Shown: piece after piece, positions 42,556-51,096 of the stretch
Layout of the letters: each line of letters begins with the position of its first letter
Position numbering within the stretch: position 1 is the stretch's first letter
From: Gammaproteobacteria bacterium
GTDB taxonomy: Bacteria > Pseudomonadota > Gammaproteobacteria > Competibacterales > Competibacteraceae
Assembly: GCA_024234995.1 (NCBI GenBank)
Contig: JACKNF010000008.1
Coordinates: forward strand, 1 to 64,000
Reading direction: 5' to 3'
DNA: 64,000 bases
The notes under the pieces: generated by a model
Databases searched by the model: none
What the model saw: the letters and a program-made list of their open reading frames with translations, nothing else
Told to the model about the DNA's origin: nothing
Program-made: the position numbers and the translations under genes

Positions 42556-43746
42556 GTGTCCAAAGAAAAGTTTGAGCGCAGCAAGCCGCATGTCAATGTA
42601 GGGACGATTGGCCATGTTGACCATGGCAAGACCACACTGACGGCGGCGATCACGCGGGTGATGGCCGCCCAGTTTGGTGGGGAATTCAAAGCCTACGACC
42701 AGATTGACTCGGCGCCGGAAGAGAAAGCGCGCGGCATCACCATTGCCACGGCGCATGTTGAATACCAGTCTCCGAAGCGGCACTACGCCCATGTTGACTG
42801 CCCTGGACATGCTGACTACATCAAGAACATGATCACTGGTGCTGCACAGATGGACGGTGCGGTACTAGTTGTTTCAGCGGCGGACGGCCCGATGCCCCAG
42901 ACCCGCGAGCATATTCTGCTGGCCCGGCAGGTAGGTGTCCCCTATGTTGTGGTTTACCTCAACAAAGCCGACATGGTCGATGACCCTGAACTGCTCGAAC
43001 TGGTGGAGATGGAAGTCCGCGAACTGCTTTCGAGTTACGACTTTCCGGGTGACGACCTGCCGATTATCACTGGGTCTGCGCTCAAGGCGCTGGAAGGTGA
43101 TCAAAGCGAACTAGGCGAACCCTCGATCCACAAGCTGGTGGCTGCGATGGATGACTACATCCCGCAACCGCAGCGTGAGATTGACAAACCCTTCCTGATG
43201 CCGATTGAAGACGTTTTCTCGATTTCCGGACGCGGCACTGTTGTCACCGGACGGGTCGAGCGCGGGCGAATCAAAGTTGGCGAAGAAGTTGCCATTGTTG
43301 GGATTCGCCCCACGGTCAAGACCACCTGCACCGGTGTCGAGATGTTCCGCAAGCTTCTGGATCAGGGGGAAGCGGGCGACAACGTAGGTGTTTTGCTGCG
43401 TGGCACCAAGCGAGACGACGTCGAGCGAGGTCAAGTGCTGGCCAAGCCAGGGACGATCACCCCCCACACGCATTTTGAAGCTGAAGTGTACGTATTAAGC
43501 AAGGAAGAAGGGGGGCGGCACACCCCGTTTTTCAAAGGCTACCGGCCGCAATTCTACTTTCGCACCACTGACGTGACTGGCTCGGTTGATCTACCGGAAG
43601 GAGTCGAGATGGTCATGCCGGGGGACAATGTACGGATCGTGGTCAGCCTGATCGCACCGATCGCCATGGATGAAGGGTTGCGCTTTGCCATCCGCGAAGG
43701 CGGGCGTACTGTTGGCGCCGGTGTCGTCGCTAAGATTATCGAGTGA
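42556..43746 (+). CDS. tuf: Elongation factor Tu
   Basis: The 396-residue aminoacyl-tRNA carrier GTPase. GHVDHGKTT, DCPGHADYIK, and NKADM are the nucleotide motifs, and the effector region ARGITIATAHVEY is intact. GTG is the start codon, with MSKEKFERSKPHVNVG the usual beginning. It lies 42 bases after fusA. Only one copy is in this window; many Gammaproteobacteria have a second elsewhere. Confidence 0.98.
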   Translation: MSKEKFERSKPHVNVGTIGHVDHGKTTLTAAITRVMAAQFGGEFKAYDQIDSAPEEKARGITIATAHVEYQSPKRHYAHVDCPGHADYIKNMITGAAQMDGAVLVVSAADGPMPQTREHILLARQVGVPYVVVYLNKADMVDDPELLELVEMEVRELLSSYDFPGDDLPIITGSALKALEGDQSELGEPSIHKLVAAMDDYIPQPQREIDKPFLMPIEDVFSISGRGTVVTGRVERGRIKVGEEVAIVGIRPTVKTTCTGVEMFRKLLDQGEAGDNVGVLLRGTKRDDVERGQVLAKPGTITPHTHFEAEVYVLSKEEGGRHTPFFKGYRPQFYFRTTDVTGSVDLPEGVEMVMPGDNVRIVVSLIAPIAMDEGLRFAIREGGRTVGAGVVAKIIE

Positions 43747-43751
43747 GCGTC

Positions 43752-44063
43752 ATGACCAGCCAACGCATTCGCATCCGCCTCAAGGCATTTGACCATCGGT
43801 TGATTGATCAGTCGGCGCGAGAAATCGTCGAGACAGCCCGGCGCACCGGTGCCCAGGTCCGTGGACCGATTCCGCTGCCGACTAAAATTGAGCGTTTCAC
43901 TGTTCTGGTCTCACCGCATGTCAACAAGGATGCTCGCGATCAATATGAGTTGCGCACTCACAAACGTCTCATGGATATTGTGGACCCAACTGACAAGACA
44001 GTCGACGCGCTGATGCGGCTTGATCTCGCTGCTGGCGTGGATGTGCAAATTAAATTGAATTAG
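43752..44063 (+). CDS. rpsJ: 30S ribosomal protein S10 (NusE)
   Basis: The 103-residue S10, also the NusE transcription antitermination factor. SQRIRIRLKAFDHRLID and RTHKRLMDI are conserved. ATG 43752 is chosen; a GTG nine bases earlier is in frame but overlaps the tuf stop. In E. coli a long S10 leader regulates the operon through L4, but here rpsJ directly follows tuf with five bases between, so that leader is absent. Confidence 0.97.
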   Translation: MTSQRIRIRLKAFDHRLIDQSAREIVETARRTGAQVRGPIPLPTKIERFTVLVSPHVNKDARDQYELRTHKRLMDIVDPTDKTVDALMRLDLAAGVDVQIKLN

Positions 44064-44125
44064 GCGATGCTCTGAAAGCAATCGCTTTAGGTCAGGTTTT
44101 GCGCTTGACTTTCTTGCCGATTATG

Positions 44126-44146
44126 AGGGGCAGCCTTCCCCTCCTC
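44126..44146 (+). promoter_or_regulatory. Hairpin in the rpsJ-rplC gap
   Basis: GAGGGG/TCCCCTC with a short loop, in the only long gap (115 bases) at the start of the S10 operon. It has no T run, so it is not a clear terminator. It may be a relocated regulatory structure or an mRNA processing site. Confidence 0.35.
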
Positions 44147-44178
44147 TGATCCAGGTTATGCTCTAGAGGTTGAGTAAA

Positions 44179-44823
44179 ATGGCAATAGGACTCATCGGCC
44201 GTAAAGCCGGTATGACCCGGGTATTCACCGAAGATGGTGCTTCGATACCCGTTACTCTGATTGAGGTTGAACCCAACCGTGTCACTCAAGTCAAGACAGA
44301 GGAAGCCGACGGTTACCGTGCCTTGCAAGTTGCTGTGGGGGAGCGTCGCTCCAGCCGCGTGACCAAACCCCTGTCTGGCCACTTCGCTAAAGCTGGTGTT
44401 GCGCCAGGTCGCGGTTTATGGGAGTTTCGCTTGGCAGATGGTGAAGGCGCTGGCATCGACGTTGGTGCCGAGTTGACCGTGGACCGGTTCCAGGTGGGCC
44501 AAAAAGTTGATGTCACTGGCACAACCATCGGCAAGGGTTTCGCTGGTACGATCAAGCGCCATCATTTTCGCAGCCAGCGTGCTAGTCACGGTAATTCGCG
44601 TTCGCATCGTGCTCCCGGTTCTATCGGTCAGAATCAGAGTCCCGGCCGGGTATTTAAGGGCAAAAAAATGGCAGGCCATCTTGGTGCAGTACAACGCTGT
44701 GTACAAAACCTGGAAGTGATCCGGGTGGATGCCGAGCGTAACCTGTTGGCTATCAAGGGTGCGGTTCCCGGTCATAAAGGTGGCGATGTGATGGTTCGGC
44801 CCGCCGTGAAGGTACGCCAGTAA
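44179..44823 (+). CDS. rplC: 50S ribosomal protein L3
   Basis: A 214-residue L3 that helps nucleate 23S rRNA folding. MAIGLIGRKAGMTRVF is the standard start. The methylated Gln region is GSIGQNQSPGRVFKGKKM. ATG 44179 is preferred to TTG 44170. It is ten bases before rplD. Confidence 0.98.
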   Translation: MAIGLIGRKAGMTRVFTEDGASIPVTLIEVEPNRVTQVKTEEADGYRALQVAVGERRSSRVTKPLSGHFAKAGVAPGRGLWEFRLADGEGAGIDVGAELTVDRFQVGQKVDVTGTTIGKGFAGTIKRHHFRSQRASHGNSRSHRAPGSIGQNQSPGRVFKGKKMAGHLGAVQRCVQNLEVIRVDAERNLLAIKGAVPGHKGGDVMVRPAVKVRQ

Positions 44824-44832
44824 GGAGGCGAT

Positions 44833-45459
44833 ATGGAGCTTCAGGTTAAAAATGCGAGCGGTGGGGCATTCAGTCAGATTACGGTCCCCGAAGAGGTTTT
44901 TGCCCGTCCGTTCAATGAAACCTTAGTGCATCAGGTGGTCGTTGCCTACTTGGCGAGTGCTCGTGCCGGTACCCGTGCCCAGAAAAGCCGCGCTCAAGTG
45001 AGCGGTGGTGGTAGCAAGCCTTGGCGACAGAAGGGAACGGGTCGTGCCCGGGCTGGCAGCACCCGTGGCCCTATTTGGCGAGGAGGTGGCGTGACCTTTG
45101 CCGCCCGTCCACAAGATCACTCCCAGAAAGTTAACCGCAAGATGTATCGTGTTGCGATGCGTGCCATCTTTTCCGAGTTGTTACGCCAAAACCGGCTGCT
45201 TGTAGTGGAAGAGCTGGCCCTCCCAGAGATCAAAACTAAACAAATGATCGCTCGGCTGGCAGCGATGGGTCTTGCTGATCAGCGCCGGGTGTTGCTGGTG
45301 AACGAAGAGGTTGACCTCAATCTCTATCTGTCATCGCGTAACCTGGCTCAAGTGGCAATCAGCGACGTGGCTGGTCTGGATCCAGTAAGTCTGGTCAGTG
45401 CCGATACCGTCGTCATGACAGCTGGAGCTGTGCAACGTGTTGGGGAGTGGCTGGGATGA
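44833..45459 (+). CDS. rplD: 50S ribosomal protein L4
   Basis: A 208-residue L4 with the long extended loop that lines the exit tunnel (KSRAQVSGGGSKPWRQKGTG, then RAGSTRGPIWRGGG). In E. coli L4 represses the S10 operon; the target leader is not present here, so its autoregulatory role is uncertain. Its stop overlaps the start of rplW by ATGA. Confidence 0.98.
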   Translation: MELQVKNASGGAFSQITVPEEVFARPFNETLVHQVVVAYLASARAGTRAQKSRAQVSGGGSKPWRQKGTGRARAGSTRGPIWRGGGVTFAARPQDHSQKVNRKMYRVAMRAIFSELLRQNRLLVVEELALPEIKTKQMIARLAAMGLADQRRVLLVNEEVDLNLYLSSRNLAQVAISDVAGLDPVSLVSADTVVMTAGAVQRVGEWLG

Positions 45460-45755
45460 ACAATCAGGAACGCTTGATGAAAATTCTGCTAGCCCCGCAC
45501 CTTTCTGAGAAGGCTAACCGGGTTGCTGAGCGCTATAACCAGGTAGTGTTCAAAGTGCTGTGTGATGCTACAAAGCCGGAAATCAAGGATGCCGTTGAGT
45601 TGATGTTCAATGTCAAGGTTCAGAGTGTTACAGTGGCCAACGTTAAGGGCAAGCGTAAACGCTTCGGAGCGATTTACGGGCAGCGTTCAGACTGGAAAAA
45701 AGCCTATGTATCTCTAGAGTCCGGCCAGGAAATCGATTTTCTGGTGGCGGAGTGA
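45456..45755 (+). CDS. rplW: 50S ribosomal protein L23
   Basis: A 99-residue L23 at the exit of the peptide tunnel, docking site for trigger factor and SRP. LLAPHLSEKANRVAE and VNVKGKRKRFG-like features are present. The ATG overlaps the rplD stop by four bases. It is followed by a 50-base gap before rplB. Confidence 0.97.
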   Translation: MNNQERLMKILLAPHLSEKANRVAERYNQVVFKVLCDATKPEIKDAVELMFNVKVQSVTVANVKGKRKRFGAIYGQRSDWKKAYVSLESGQEIDFLVAE

Positions 45756-45805
45756 GTAAGCAGGTTCTGTGCTGCCCCGTTATCTACAGGATGAGGTGAA
45801 TTCCT

Positions 45806-46630
45806 ATGCCCCTTGTTAAGACTAAACCGACCTCGCCCGGCCGGCGGTTTGTGGTCAAGGTTGTCAATCCCGAACTGCATAAAGGCCGTCCCTATGCGCC
45901 GCTGCTGGAGAAGCAGTCACGCAAGGGTGGCCGCAATAATATGGGCCGTATTACTACCCGGCATCAGGGTGGTGGCCACAAACAACATTATCGGCTGATC
46001 GACTTTAAACGTGACAAGGATAATATCTTGGCGCGGGTCGAGCGGTTGGAATATGATCCGAATCGCAGTGCCCACATCGCGCTGCTGCTGTATGCTGATG
46101 GTGAACGCCGTTACATTATCGCTCCACGCCATGTCCATGCTGGTGACAGCCTGATGTCAGGACCGGCAGCACCAATCAAGCCAGGCAATACCTTACCATT
46201 GCGCAACGTGCCAGTTGGCAGCCAAATACATTGCGTAGAGCTGCGCCCAGGCAAGGGTGCGCAACTTGCTCGTAGCGCTGGCGCTTCTGTACAGCTAGTT
46301 GCACGGGAAGGCAGTTATGCTACTCTGCGGTTACGTTCTGGCGAAATTCGTAAGGTTCATGCAGACTGCAAAGCCACGATTGGCGAAGTAGGAAACGCGG
46401 AGCATAACCTGCGCTCACTGGGTAAAGCCGGTGCTCAGCGCTGGCGTGGTATCCGGCCTACCGTCCGTGGCGTGGCCATGAATCCGGTTGATCACCCGCA
46501 TGGTGGCGGTGAAGGCCGCACCTCTGGTGGTCGCCATCCAGTGTCACCGTGGGGTGTTCCAACCAAGGGCTATAAGACCCGTTCGAATAAGCGCACTGAT
46601 AAGCTGATTGTGCGCCGGCGTAAGAAATAG
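45806..46630 (+). CDS. rplB: 50S ribosomal protein L2
   Basis: A 274-residue L2, needed for the peptidyl-transferase centre and subunit joining. The near-universal stretch GVAMNPVDHPHGGGEGRT with its essential His is intact, as is KGGRNNMGRITTRHQGGGHK. It ends in the basic tail KRTDKLIVRRRKK. Confidence 0.98.
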   Translation: MPLVKTKPTSPGRRFVVKVVNPELHKGRPYAPLLEKQSRKGGRNNMGRITTRHQGGGHKQHYRLIDFKRDKDNILARVERLEYDPNRSAHIALLLYADGERRYIIAPRHVHAGDSLMSGPAAPIKPGNTLPLRNVPVGSQIHCVELRPGKGAQLARSAGASVQLVAREGSYATLRLRSGEIRKVHADCKATIGEVGNAEHNLRSLGKAGAQRWRGIRPTVRGVAMNPVDHPHGGGEGRTSGGRHPVSPWGVPTKGYKTRSNKRTDKLIVRRRKK

Positions 46631-46659
46631 GACAGGCTGAACCGAGAGGATAAGTTAAG

Positions 46660-46932
46660 GTGCCACGCTCGATTAAGAAAGGCCCGTTTGTTGATCTCCA
46701 CCTAGCTAAGAAGGTGGAGCAGGCGGTTGCCACGAATGCCAAGCGTCCGATCAAGACTTGGTCACGGCGCTCGATGATCCTGCCGGAGATGATCGGGTTG
46801 ACCATCGCTGTGCATAATGGCCGCCAGCATGTGCCGGTTTTGGTCACCGAAAATATGGTCGGCCATAAACTGGGTGAGTTTGCTGCGACCCGTACCTATC
46901 GCGGGCATGCTGCAGATAAGAAATCTAAGTAA
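46660..46932 (+). CDS. rpsS: 30S ribosomal protein S19
   Basis: A 90-residue S19 in the head of the small subunit. PRSIKKGPFVD and SRRSMILPEMIGLTIAVHNG are diagnostic. GTG start at 46660. It contacts the A-site tRNA and bridges to the large subunit. It is 12 bases before rplV. Confidence 0.98.
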   Translation: MPRSIKKGPFVDLHLAKKVEQAVATNAKRPIKTWSRRSMILPEMIGLTIAVHNGRQHVPVLVTENMVGHKLGEFAATRTYRGHAADKKSK

Positions 46933-46944
46933 AGGGGCGATTCG

Positions 46945-47274
46945 ATGCAAGCTGTCGCTATTTTAAAACATGCCCGCATCTCGCCGCAGAAAGCCCGGCT
47001 GGTGGCGGATCAGATCCGCACGCTACCGGTGGGGAGGGCTTTAGAAGTTCTGGCTTTCAGTAACAAGAAAGCAGCCCAACTGGTCAAAGGCGTTCTAGAA
47101 TCAGCTATCGCCAACGCCGAACACAACGAAGGCGCTGATATTGATGAGTTGAAGGTGTCCGCGATTTGCGTAGATTGTGGTCCAGTATTGAAGCGGATGC
47201 ATGCCCGGGCTAAGGGACGCGGCAACCGTATTGTCAAACGCACCAGCCATATTACCGTCACTGTCGCCGAATAA
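46945..47274 (+). CDS. rplV: 50S ribosomal protein L22
   Basis: A 109-residue L22. ARISPQKARLVADQIR opens the fold. The tunnel loop carries VLKRMHARAKGRGNRIVKRTSH, where macrolide-resistance changes occur in other bacteria; no insertion or deletion is seen. Confidence 0.98.
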   Translation: MQAVAILKHARISPQKARLVADQIRTLPVGRALEVLAFSNKKAAQLVKGVLESAIANAEHNEGADIDELKVSAICVDCGPVLKRMHARAKGRGNRIVKRTSHITVTVAE

Positions 47275-47292
47275 ATTAGGAGTAATAACGAC

Positions 47293-47976
47293 ATGGGTCA
47301 GAAAGTCAGTCCCACGGGCATACGGTTGGGGATAGCGTCCGATTGGACCTCCAAGTGGTATGCTAGTAGCAAGAATTTTCCCGATTTGCTGGAAACCGAT
47401 CTTAAGGTGCGGCAATTCTTGAAGAAGAAATTGTCCACTGCCTCAGTTAGCCGGATTCAGGTTGAGCGGCCAGCGCGGTTGGCGCGCATCACTATTCATA
47501 CGGCCCGGCCGGGTGTGGTGATTGGCAAGAAGGGTGAAGATATCGAAGCCCTGCGCAAGGAAGTAGCTCAGATGATGAGTCTAGATGTGAAGGACCTTCA
47601 AGTTAACATTGAGGAGATTCGCAAGCCAGAGCTCGATGCGCAATTGGTTGCAGAAAGCGTCGCCCAGCAATTGGAACGGCGTATCATGTTTCGCCGCGCT
47701 ATGAAACGCACGGTTGCCAATGCTATGCGCTTGGGCGCGCTTGGGATTAAAATACAAGTATCTGGCCGGTTGAACGGCGCAGAAATTGCCCGTAGCGAAT
47801 GGACGCGTGAAGGGCGGGTTCCTCTGCATACCCTACGCGCTAATATCGATTATGGCTTGGCCGAAGCCCAAACCACCTATGGTGTGATTGGAATTAAAGT
47901 CTGGATTTTCAAAGGAGAAGTATTCGGCTTGGAACGGCAAGGCGAGACCAAATCCGAAAAGGCAGCAGCGAACTGA
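47293..47976 (+). CDS. rpsC: 30S ribosomal protein S3
   Basis: A 227-residue S3 at the mRNA entry site. The KH domain has GVVIGKKGEDIEALRKEV, and IARSEWTREGRVPLHTLRA is the second conserved block. Followed by a hairpin and a 69-base gap before rplP. Confidence 0.98.
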   Translation: MGQKVSPTGIRLGIASDWTSKWYASSKNFPDLLETDLKVRQFLKKKLSTASVSRIQVERPARLARITIHTARPGVVIGKKGEDIEALRKEVAQMMSLDVKDLQVNIEEIRKPELDAQLVAESVAQQLERRIMFRRAMKRTVANAMRLGALGIKIQVSGRLNGAEIARSEWTREGRVPLHTLRANIDYGLAEAQTTYGVIGIKVWIFKGEVFGLERQGETKSEKAAAN

Positions 47977-47995
47977 GAATTTGGGCAGGGTTGCG

Positions 47996-48030
47996 GAACT
48001 CCGCATTATGTTGCGGAGTTCGTTGTTTTA
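47996..48030 (+). terminator. Terminator-like hairpin between rpsC and rplP
   Basis: A 9-bp perfect stem GAACTCCGC/GCGGAGTTC with an eight-base loop, followed by GTTGTTTTA. It lies inside the S10 operon, 16 bases before rplP. The imperfect T run suggests partial termination, pausing or an RNA processing site. Confidence 0.55.
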
Positions 48031-48045
48031 TAGACGAGAAGAAAC

Positions 48046-48459
48046 ATGTTACAGCCGAAAAGAACGAAATTTCGCAAACAGCGCAAGGGACGCAACCGTG
48101 GCTTCGCGACCAGCGGTGCTCAGGTGAGTTTCGGTGAGTATGGGTTGAAAGCCACCACTCGCGGCTTGTTGACTGCTCGCCAGATTGAGGCTGCACGTCG
48201 GGCAATCAACCGCTACATCAAACGTGGTGGTAAGGTATGGATTCGCATTTTCCCGGACAAGCCAATTACTAAGAAGCCTTTAGAAGTGCGTATGGGTAGC
48301 GGCAAGGGCAATGTCGAGTACTGGGTGGCTAAAATCAAGCCTGGCTGCGTATTGTATGAAGTGGAAGGTGTGCCTGAGCCGGTTGCACGCGAGGCTTTTC
48401 GGCTGGCAGCTGCCAAGCTTCCGGTACAAACAGTCTTTGTGAGCCGAATGGTGATGTGA
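48046..48459 (+). CDS. rplP: 50S ribosomal protein L16
   Basis: A 137-residue L16 near the A-site tRNA. MLQPKRTKFRKQRKGRN at the start and VRMGSGKGNVEYW are typical. The ATGTGATG end is shared with the start of rpmC. Confidence 0.98.
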   Translation: MLQPKRTKFRKQRKGRNRGFATSGAQVSFGEYGLKATTRGLLTARQIEAARRAINRYIKRGGKVWIRIFPDKPITKKPLEVRMGSGKGNVEYWVAKIKPGCVLYEVEGVPEPVAREAFRLAAAKLPVQTVFVSRMVM

Positions 48460-48653
48460 TGAAAGCGAGCGAACTGCGGCAGAAAAGTACGGATGAGTTG
48501 AAACAGGAGCTGCTGGCGTTGTTGCGTGAGCAATTCAACCTGCGCATGCAAAAAGCAACTAATCAGGCTAACAAGCCCCATCTGTTTCGGCAGGCGCGGC
48601 GTAGTATCGCCCGGGTCAAGATGGTTTTGAGTGAGAAGGCAGCTCAGGTATGA
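48459..48653 (+). CDS. rpmC: 50S ribosomal protein L29
   Basis: A 64-residue two-helix protein (MKASELRQKSTDELKQELL, then LREQFNLRMQKATNQ) at the tunnel exit near L23. The ATG shares its A with the rplP stop; an immediately preceding GTG is an alternative. Confidence 0.96.
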   Translation: MKASELRQKSTDELKQELLALLREQFNLRMQKATNQANKPHLFRQARRSIARVKMVLSEKAAQV

Positions 48654-48910
48654 CAATGGAAACCCAGATGGAACGCACCCTGACAGGGCGTGTAACGAGC
48701 AATAAGATGGATAAAACCATCACCGTGGTCATTGAGCGATTGGTTAAACATCCGGTGTATGGCAAATACATTCGCCGAACTACAAAATTGCATGCTCATG
48801 ACGAACAGAATGAATGTCGCGAAGGCGACATGGTCACTATCAAGCAATGTCGGCCGCTATCCAAAACCAAATCCTGGATGCTAGTGTCAGTCGTCAATCG
48901 CGCCCAATGA
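48650..48910 (+). CDS. rpsQ: 30S ribosomal protein S17
   Basis: An 86-residue OB-fold S17, early binder of 16S rRNA. GRVTSNKMDKTITVVIERL and KHPVYGKYIRRTTKLHAHDE are conserved. The ATG overlaps the rpmC stop (ATGA); a later ATG would drop only two or six residues. Confidence 0.97.
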   Translation: MTMETQMERTLTGRVTSNKMDKTITVVIERLVKHPVYGKYIRRTTKLHAHDEQNECREGDMVTIKQCRPLSKTKSWMLVSVVNRAQ

Positions 48911-48962
48911 GCGAGACGGGCGCGGCCGGTCCTTTTCCAACTCCGTGAAGGGAATGTAGAAC

Positions 48963-49331
48963 ATGATTCAGATGCAAACGATGTTGGAAGTCGCCGATAA
49001 CAGCGGTGCCCGCCGGTTGATGTGCATCAAGGTGCTGGGCGGTTCCCACCGTCGCTATGCGCATATTGGCGACGTTATCAAAGTCAGCGTTAAGGATGCA
49101 ATTCCCCGAGGCAAAGTAAGCAAGGGCGAAGTCTACAACGCCGTGGTTGTGCGTACCCGTAAAGGTGTGCGCCGGCCTGACGGCTCACTGATCCGCTTTG
49201 ATGGCAATGCTGCGGTGTTGTTGAATAACAAGCTGGAGCCGATTGGTACCCGCATCTTTGGGCCGGTGACCCGTGAATTGCGCGGTGAGCGGTTTATGAA
49301 AATTATTTCCCTAGCCCCTGAAGTGCTTTGA
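48963..49331 (+). CDS. rplN: 50S ribosomal protein L14
   Basis: A 122-residue L14 forming intersubunit bridges. MIQMQTMLEVADNSGAR and KVLGGSHRRYAHIGDVIKV are typical. The protein marks the start of the spc group of genes in the E. coli order; 52 bases separate it from rpsQ, but no promoter is obvious. Confidence 0.98.
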   Translation: MIQMQTMLEVADNSGARRLMCIKVLGGSHRRYAHIGDVIKVSVKDAIPRGKVSKGEVYNAVVVRTRKGVRRPDGSLIRFDGNAAVLLNNKLEPIGTRIFGPVTRELRGERFMKIISLAPEVL

Positions 49332-49351
49332 GGCAGTGAGGAAGGTAAGTC

Positions 49352-49687
49352 ATGCGCAGAATTCGAAAAGATGACGAGGTGATTGTCATCACCGGCAAGG
49401 ACAAAGGCCGGCGTGGTAAGGTAATGCGAGTGGTGGAGAATGGTGAGCGGGTCATTGTGGCCAGTGTCAACATGATTAAGCGCCATACTAAACCTAATCC
49501 GGCGCGTAATGTAGCCGGAGGTATTATCGAGCGGGAAGCAGCAATGCATATCTCCAACGTGATGCTGTTTAACCCGATGACTAAGAAAGGTGACCGGGTT
49601 GGTTTCCGGGTTCTAGAAGATGGCCGCAAAGTGCGCTACTTCAAGTCCAATAATGAAGTTGTGGATGTTGTGGGGAATCTGTCATGA
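49352..49687 (+). CDS. rplX: 50S ribosomal protein L24
   Basis: A 111-residue L24, assembly initiator with the KOW motif in DEVIVITGKDKGRRGKV. KPNPARNVAGGIIEREAAMHISNV follows in usual form. The stop overlaps rplE by four bases. Confidence 0.98.
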   Translation: MRRIRKDDEVIVITGKDKGRRGKVMRVVENGERVIVASVNMIKRHTKPNPARNVAGGIIEREAAMHISNVMLFNPMTKKGDRVGFRVLEDGRKVRYFKSNNEVVDVVGNLS

Positions 49688-50223
49688 CCCGGCTGCAACA
49701 GTACTATCAGGAAACAGCGGCACCGAAGTTGCGTGAGCAGTTTAATTACCGCAATGTGATGGAAATACCACGCATCACTAAAATTACCCTGAATATGGGG
49801 GTGGGTGAGGCAGTGGCTGATAAGAAGATTATGGACCATGCGATTAGCAATTTGACCCAGATTGCCGGTCAAAAACCTATCGTAACGTTGTCGCGCAAAT
49901 CTATTGCAGGTTTCAAAATCCGTGATGGTTGGCCAATCGGTTGCAAAGTCACCCTTCGGCGTAACCGGATGTATGAATTTCTAGATCGCTTAGTCAATAT
50001 CGCGATTCCCCGTATTCGCGATTTTCGCGGTTTCAGCGCCCGTGCCTTTGATGGTCGCGGCAATTATAGTCTGGGTGTGCGCGAGCAGATCATTTTTCCA
50101 GAAATCGATTACGACAAGATCGACGCTATTCGTGGCCTGGATATTACGATTACCACGACAGCACGCACCGACGAGGAAGGTCGTGCATTGTTAGCGGCGT
50201 TTAATTTTCCGTTCCGGAACTGA
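49684..50223 (+). CDS. rplE: 50S ribosomal protein L5
   Basis: A 179-residue L5 that binds 5S rRNA and contacts P-site tRNA. MEIPRITKITLNMGVGEAV and IPRIRDFRGFSARAFDGRGN are diagnostic. The start overlaps rplX by ATGA. Confidence 0.98.
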   Translation: MTRLQQYYQETAAPKLREQFNYRNVMEIPRITKITLNMGVGEAVADKKIMDHAISNLTQIAGQKPIVTLSRKSIAGFKIRDGWPIGCKVTLRRNRMYEFLDRLVNIAIPRIRDFRGFSARAFDGRGNYSLGVREQIIFPEIDYDKIDAIRGLDITITTTARTDEEGRALLAAFNFPFRN

Positions 50224-50233
50224 GGATTCGATC

Positions 50234-50539
50234 GTGGCGAAACTGAGTATGATTAATCGCGAAGCCAAGCGTGCACGCATCGTCCAACAGTATGCTGCCC
50301 GGCGGGCTGCACTCAAGGAAGTGATTCGTAACCCAGCTAATAGCGATGAACAGCGGCGCGAAGCACAGAGAAAATTGCAAATGCAACCGCGTGACGCTAG
50401 CCCAAGCCGCTTGCACAACCGCTGTCGGCTGACGGGACGGCCGCATGGTTTCTATCGCAAGTTTGGTTTAGGACGTAACAAGTTGCGGGAAGCCACTATG
50501 CGAGGTGATGTGCCCGGTTTGCGTAAGGGAAGTTGGTAG
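50234..50539 (+). CDS. rpsN: 30S ribosomal protein S14 (zinc-free form)
   Basis: A 101-residue S14 of the long type, which lacks the two CxxC zinc motifs of the short form. RDASPSRLHNRCRLTGRPHG and GRNKLREATMRG match the family. GTG start. A 145-base non-coding gap follows before rpsH, in which I see no clear promoter. Confidence 0.97.
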   Translation: MAKLSMINREAKRARIVQQYAARRAALKEVIRNPANSDEQRREAQRKLQMQPRDASPSRLHNRCRLTGRPHGFYRKFGLGRNKLREATMRGDVPGLRKGSW

Positions 50540-50684
50540 ATTGGCGAGCGAAAGCCAATTGTGAAAAATGAGTAGCGAGTAGGAACGTTTCCTGTTTTCC
50601 CTCTCTCCCATCGATTTAAGTTCAGGGGTTGCCCTACCCGCATTGGGGTGCTCCGTGACTGACTGCGTGGAGTTGATTGATATT

Positions 50685-51083
50685 ATGAGTATGACGGACC
50701 CCATCGCGGATATGCTGACACGTATCCGCAATGCCCAGGCCGCCGCTAAGGCCCAGGTGACCATGCCGGCATCCAAGTTAAAGGCAGCAATTGCCCGGGT
50801 GCTGCAAGACGAAGGTTATATTATCGGCTTTGCCGTTGTGCCCACTACAGCAGGTAAAGCTGAACTCACCATCACCCTGAAATACTTTGAGGGCCGGCCG
50901 GTCATTGAACGCATCGAGCGAGTTAGCAAACCCAGCCGGCGGGTATTTCGCGGCAAAGACAAATTGCCTAAGGTCATGAATGGCTTGGGGGTGGCGATTA
51001 TCTCCACATCCAAGGGGCTGATGAGCGATCGCGCCGCTCGCACCGCCGGTCATGGTGGTGAAGTCCTGTGCGTCATCGCATAG
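50685..51083 (+). CDS. rpsH: 30S ribosomal protein S8
   Basis: A 132-residue S8, central-domain assembly protein and spc-operon repressor in E. coli. MSMTDPIADMLTRIRNA is the standard start, so ATG 50685 is chosen over an extended frame beginning 42 bases earlier. VAIISTSKGLMSD and GGEVLCVI close the protein. Confidence 0.97.
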   Translation: MSMTDPIADMLTRIRNAQAAAKAQVTMPASKLKAAIARVLQDEGYIIGFAVVPTTAGKAELTITLKYFEGRPVIERIERVSKPSRRVFRGKDKLPKVMNGLGVAIISTSKGLMSDRAARTAGHGGEVLCVIA

Positions 51084-51096
51084 AGGAGGATCAATC

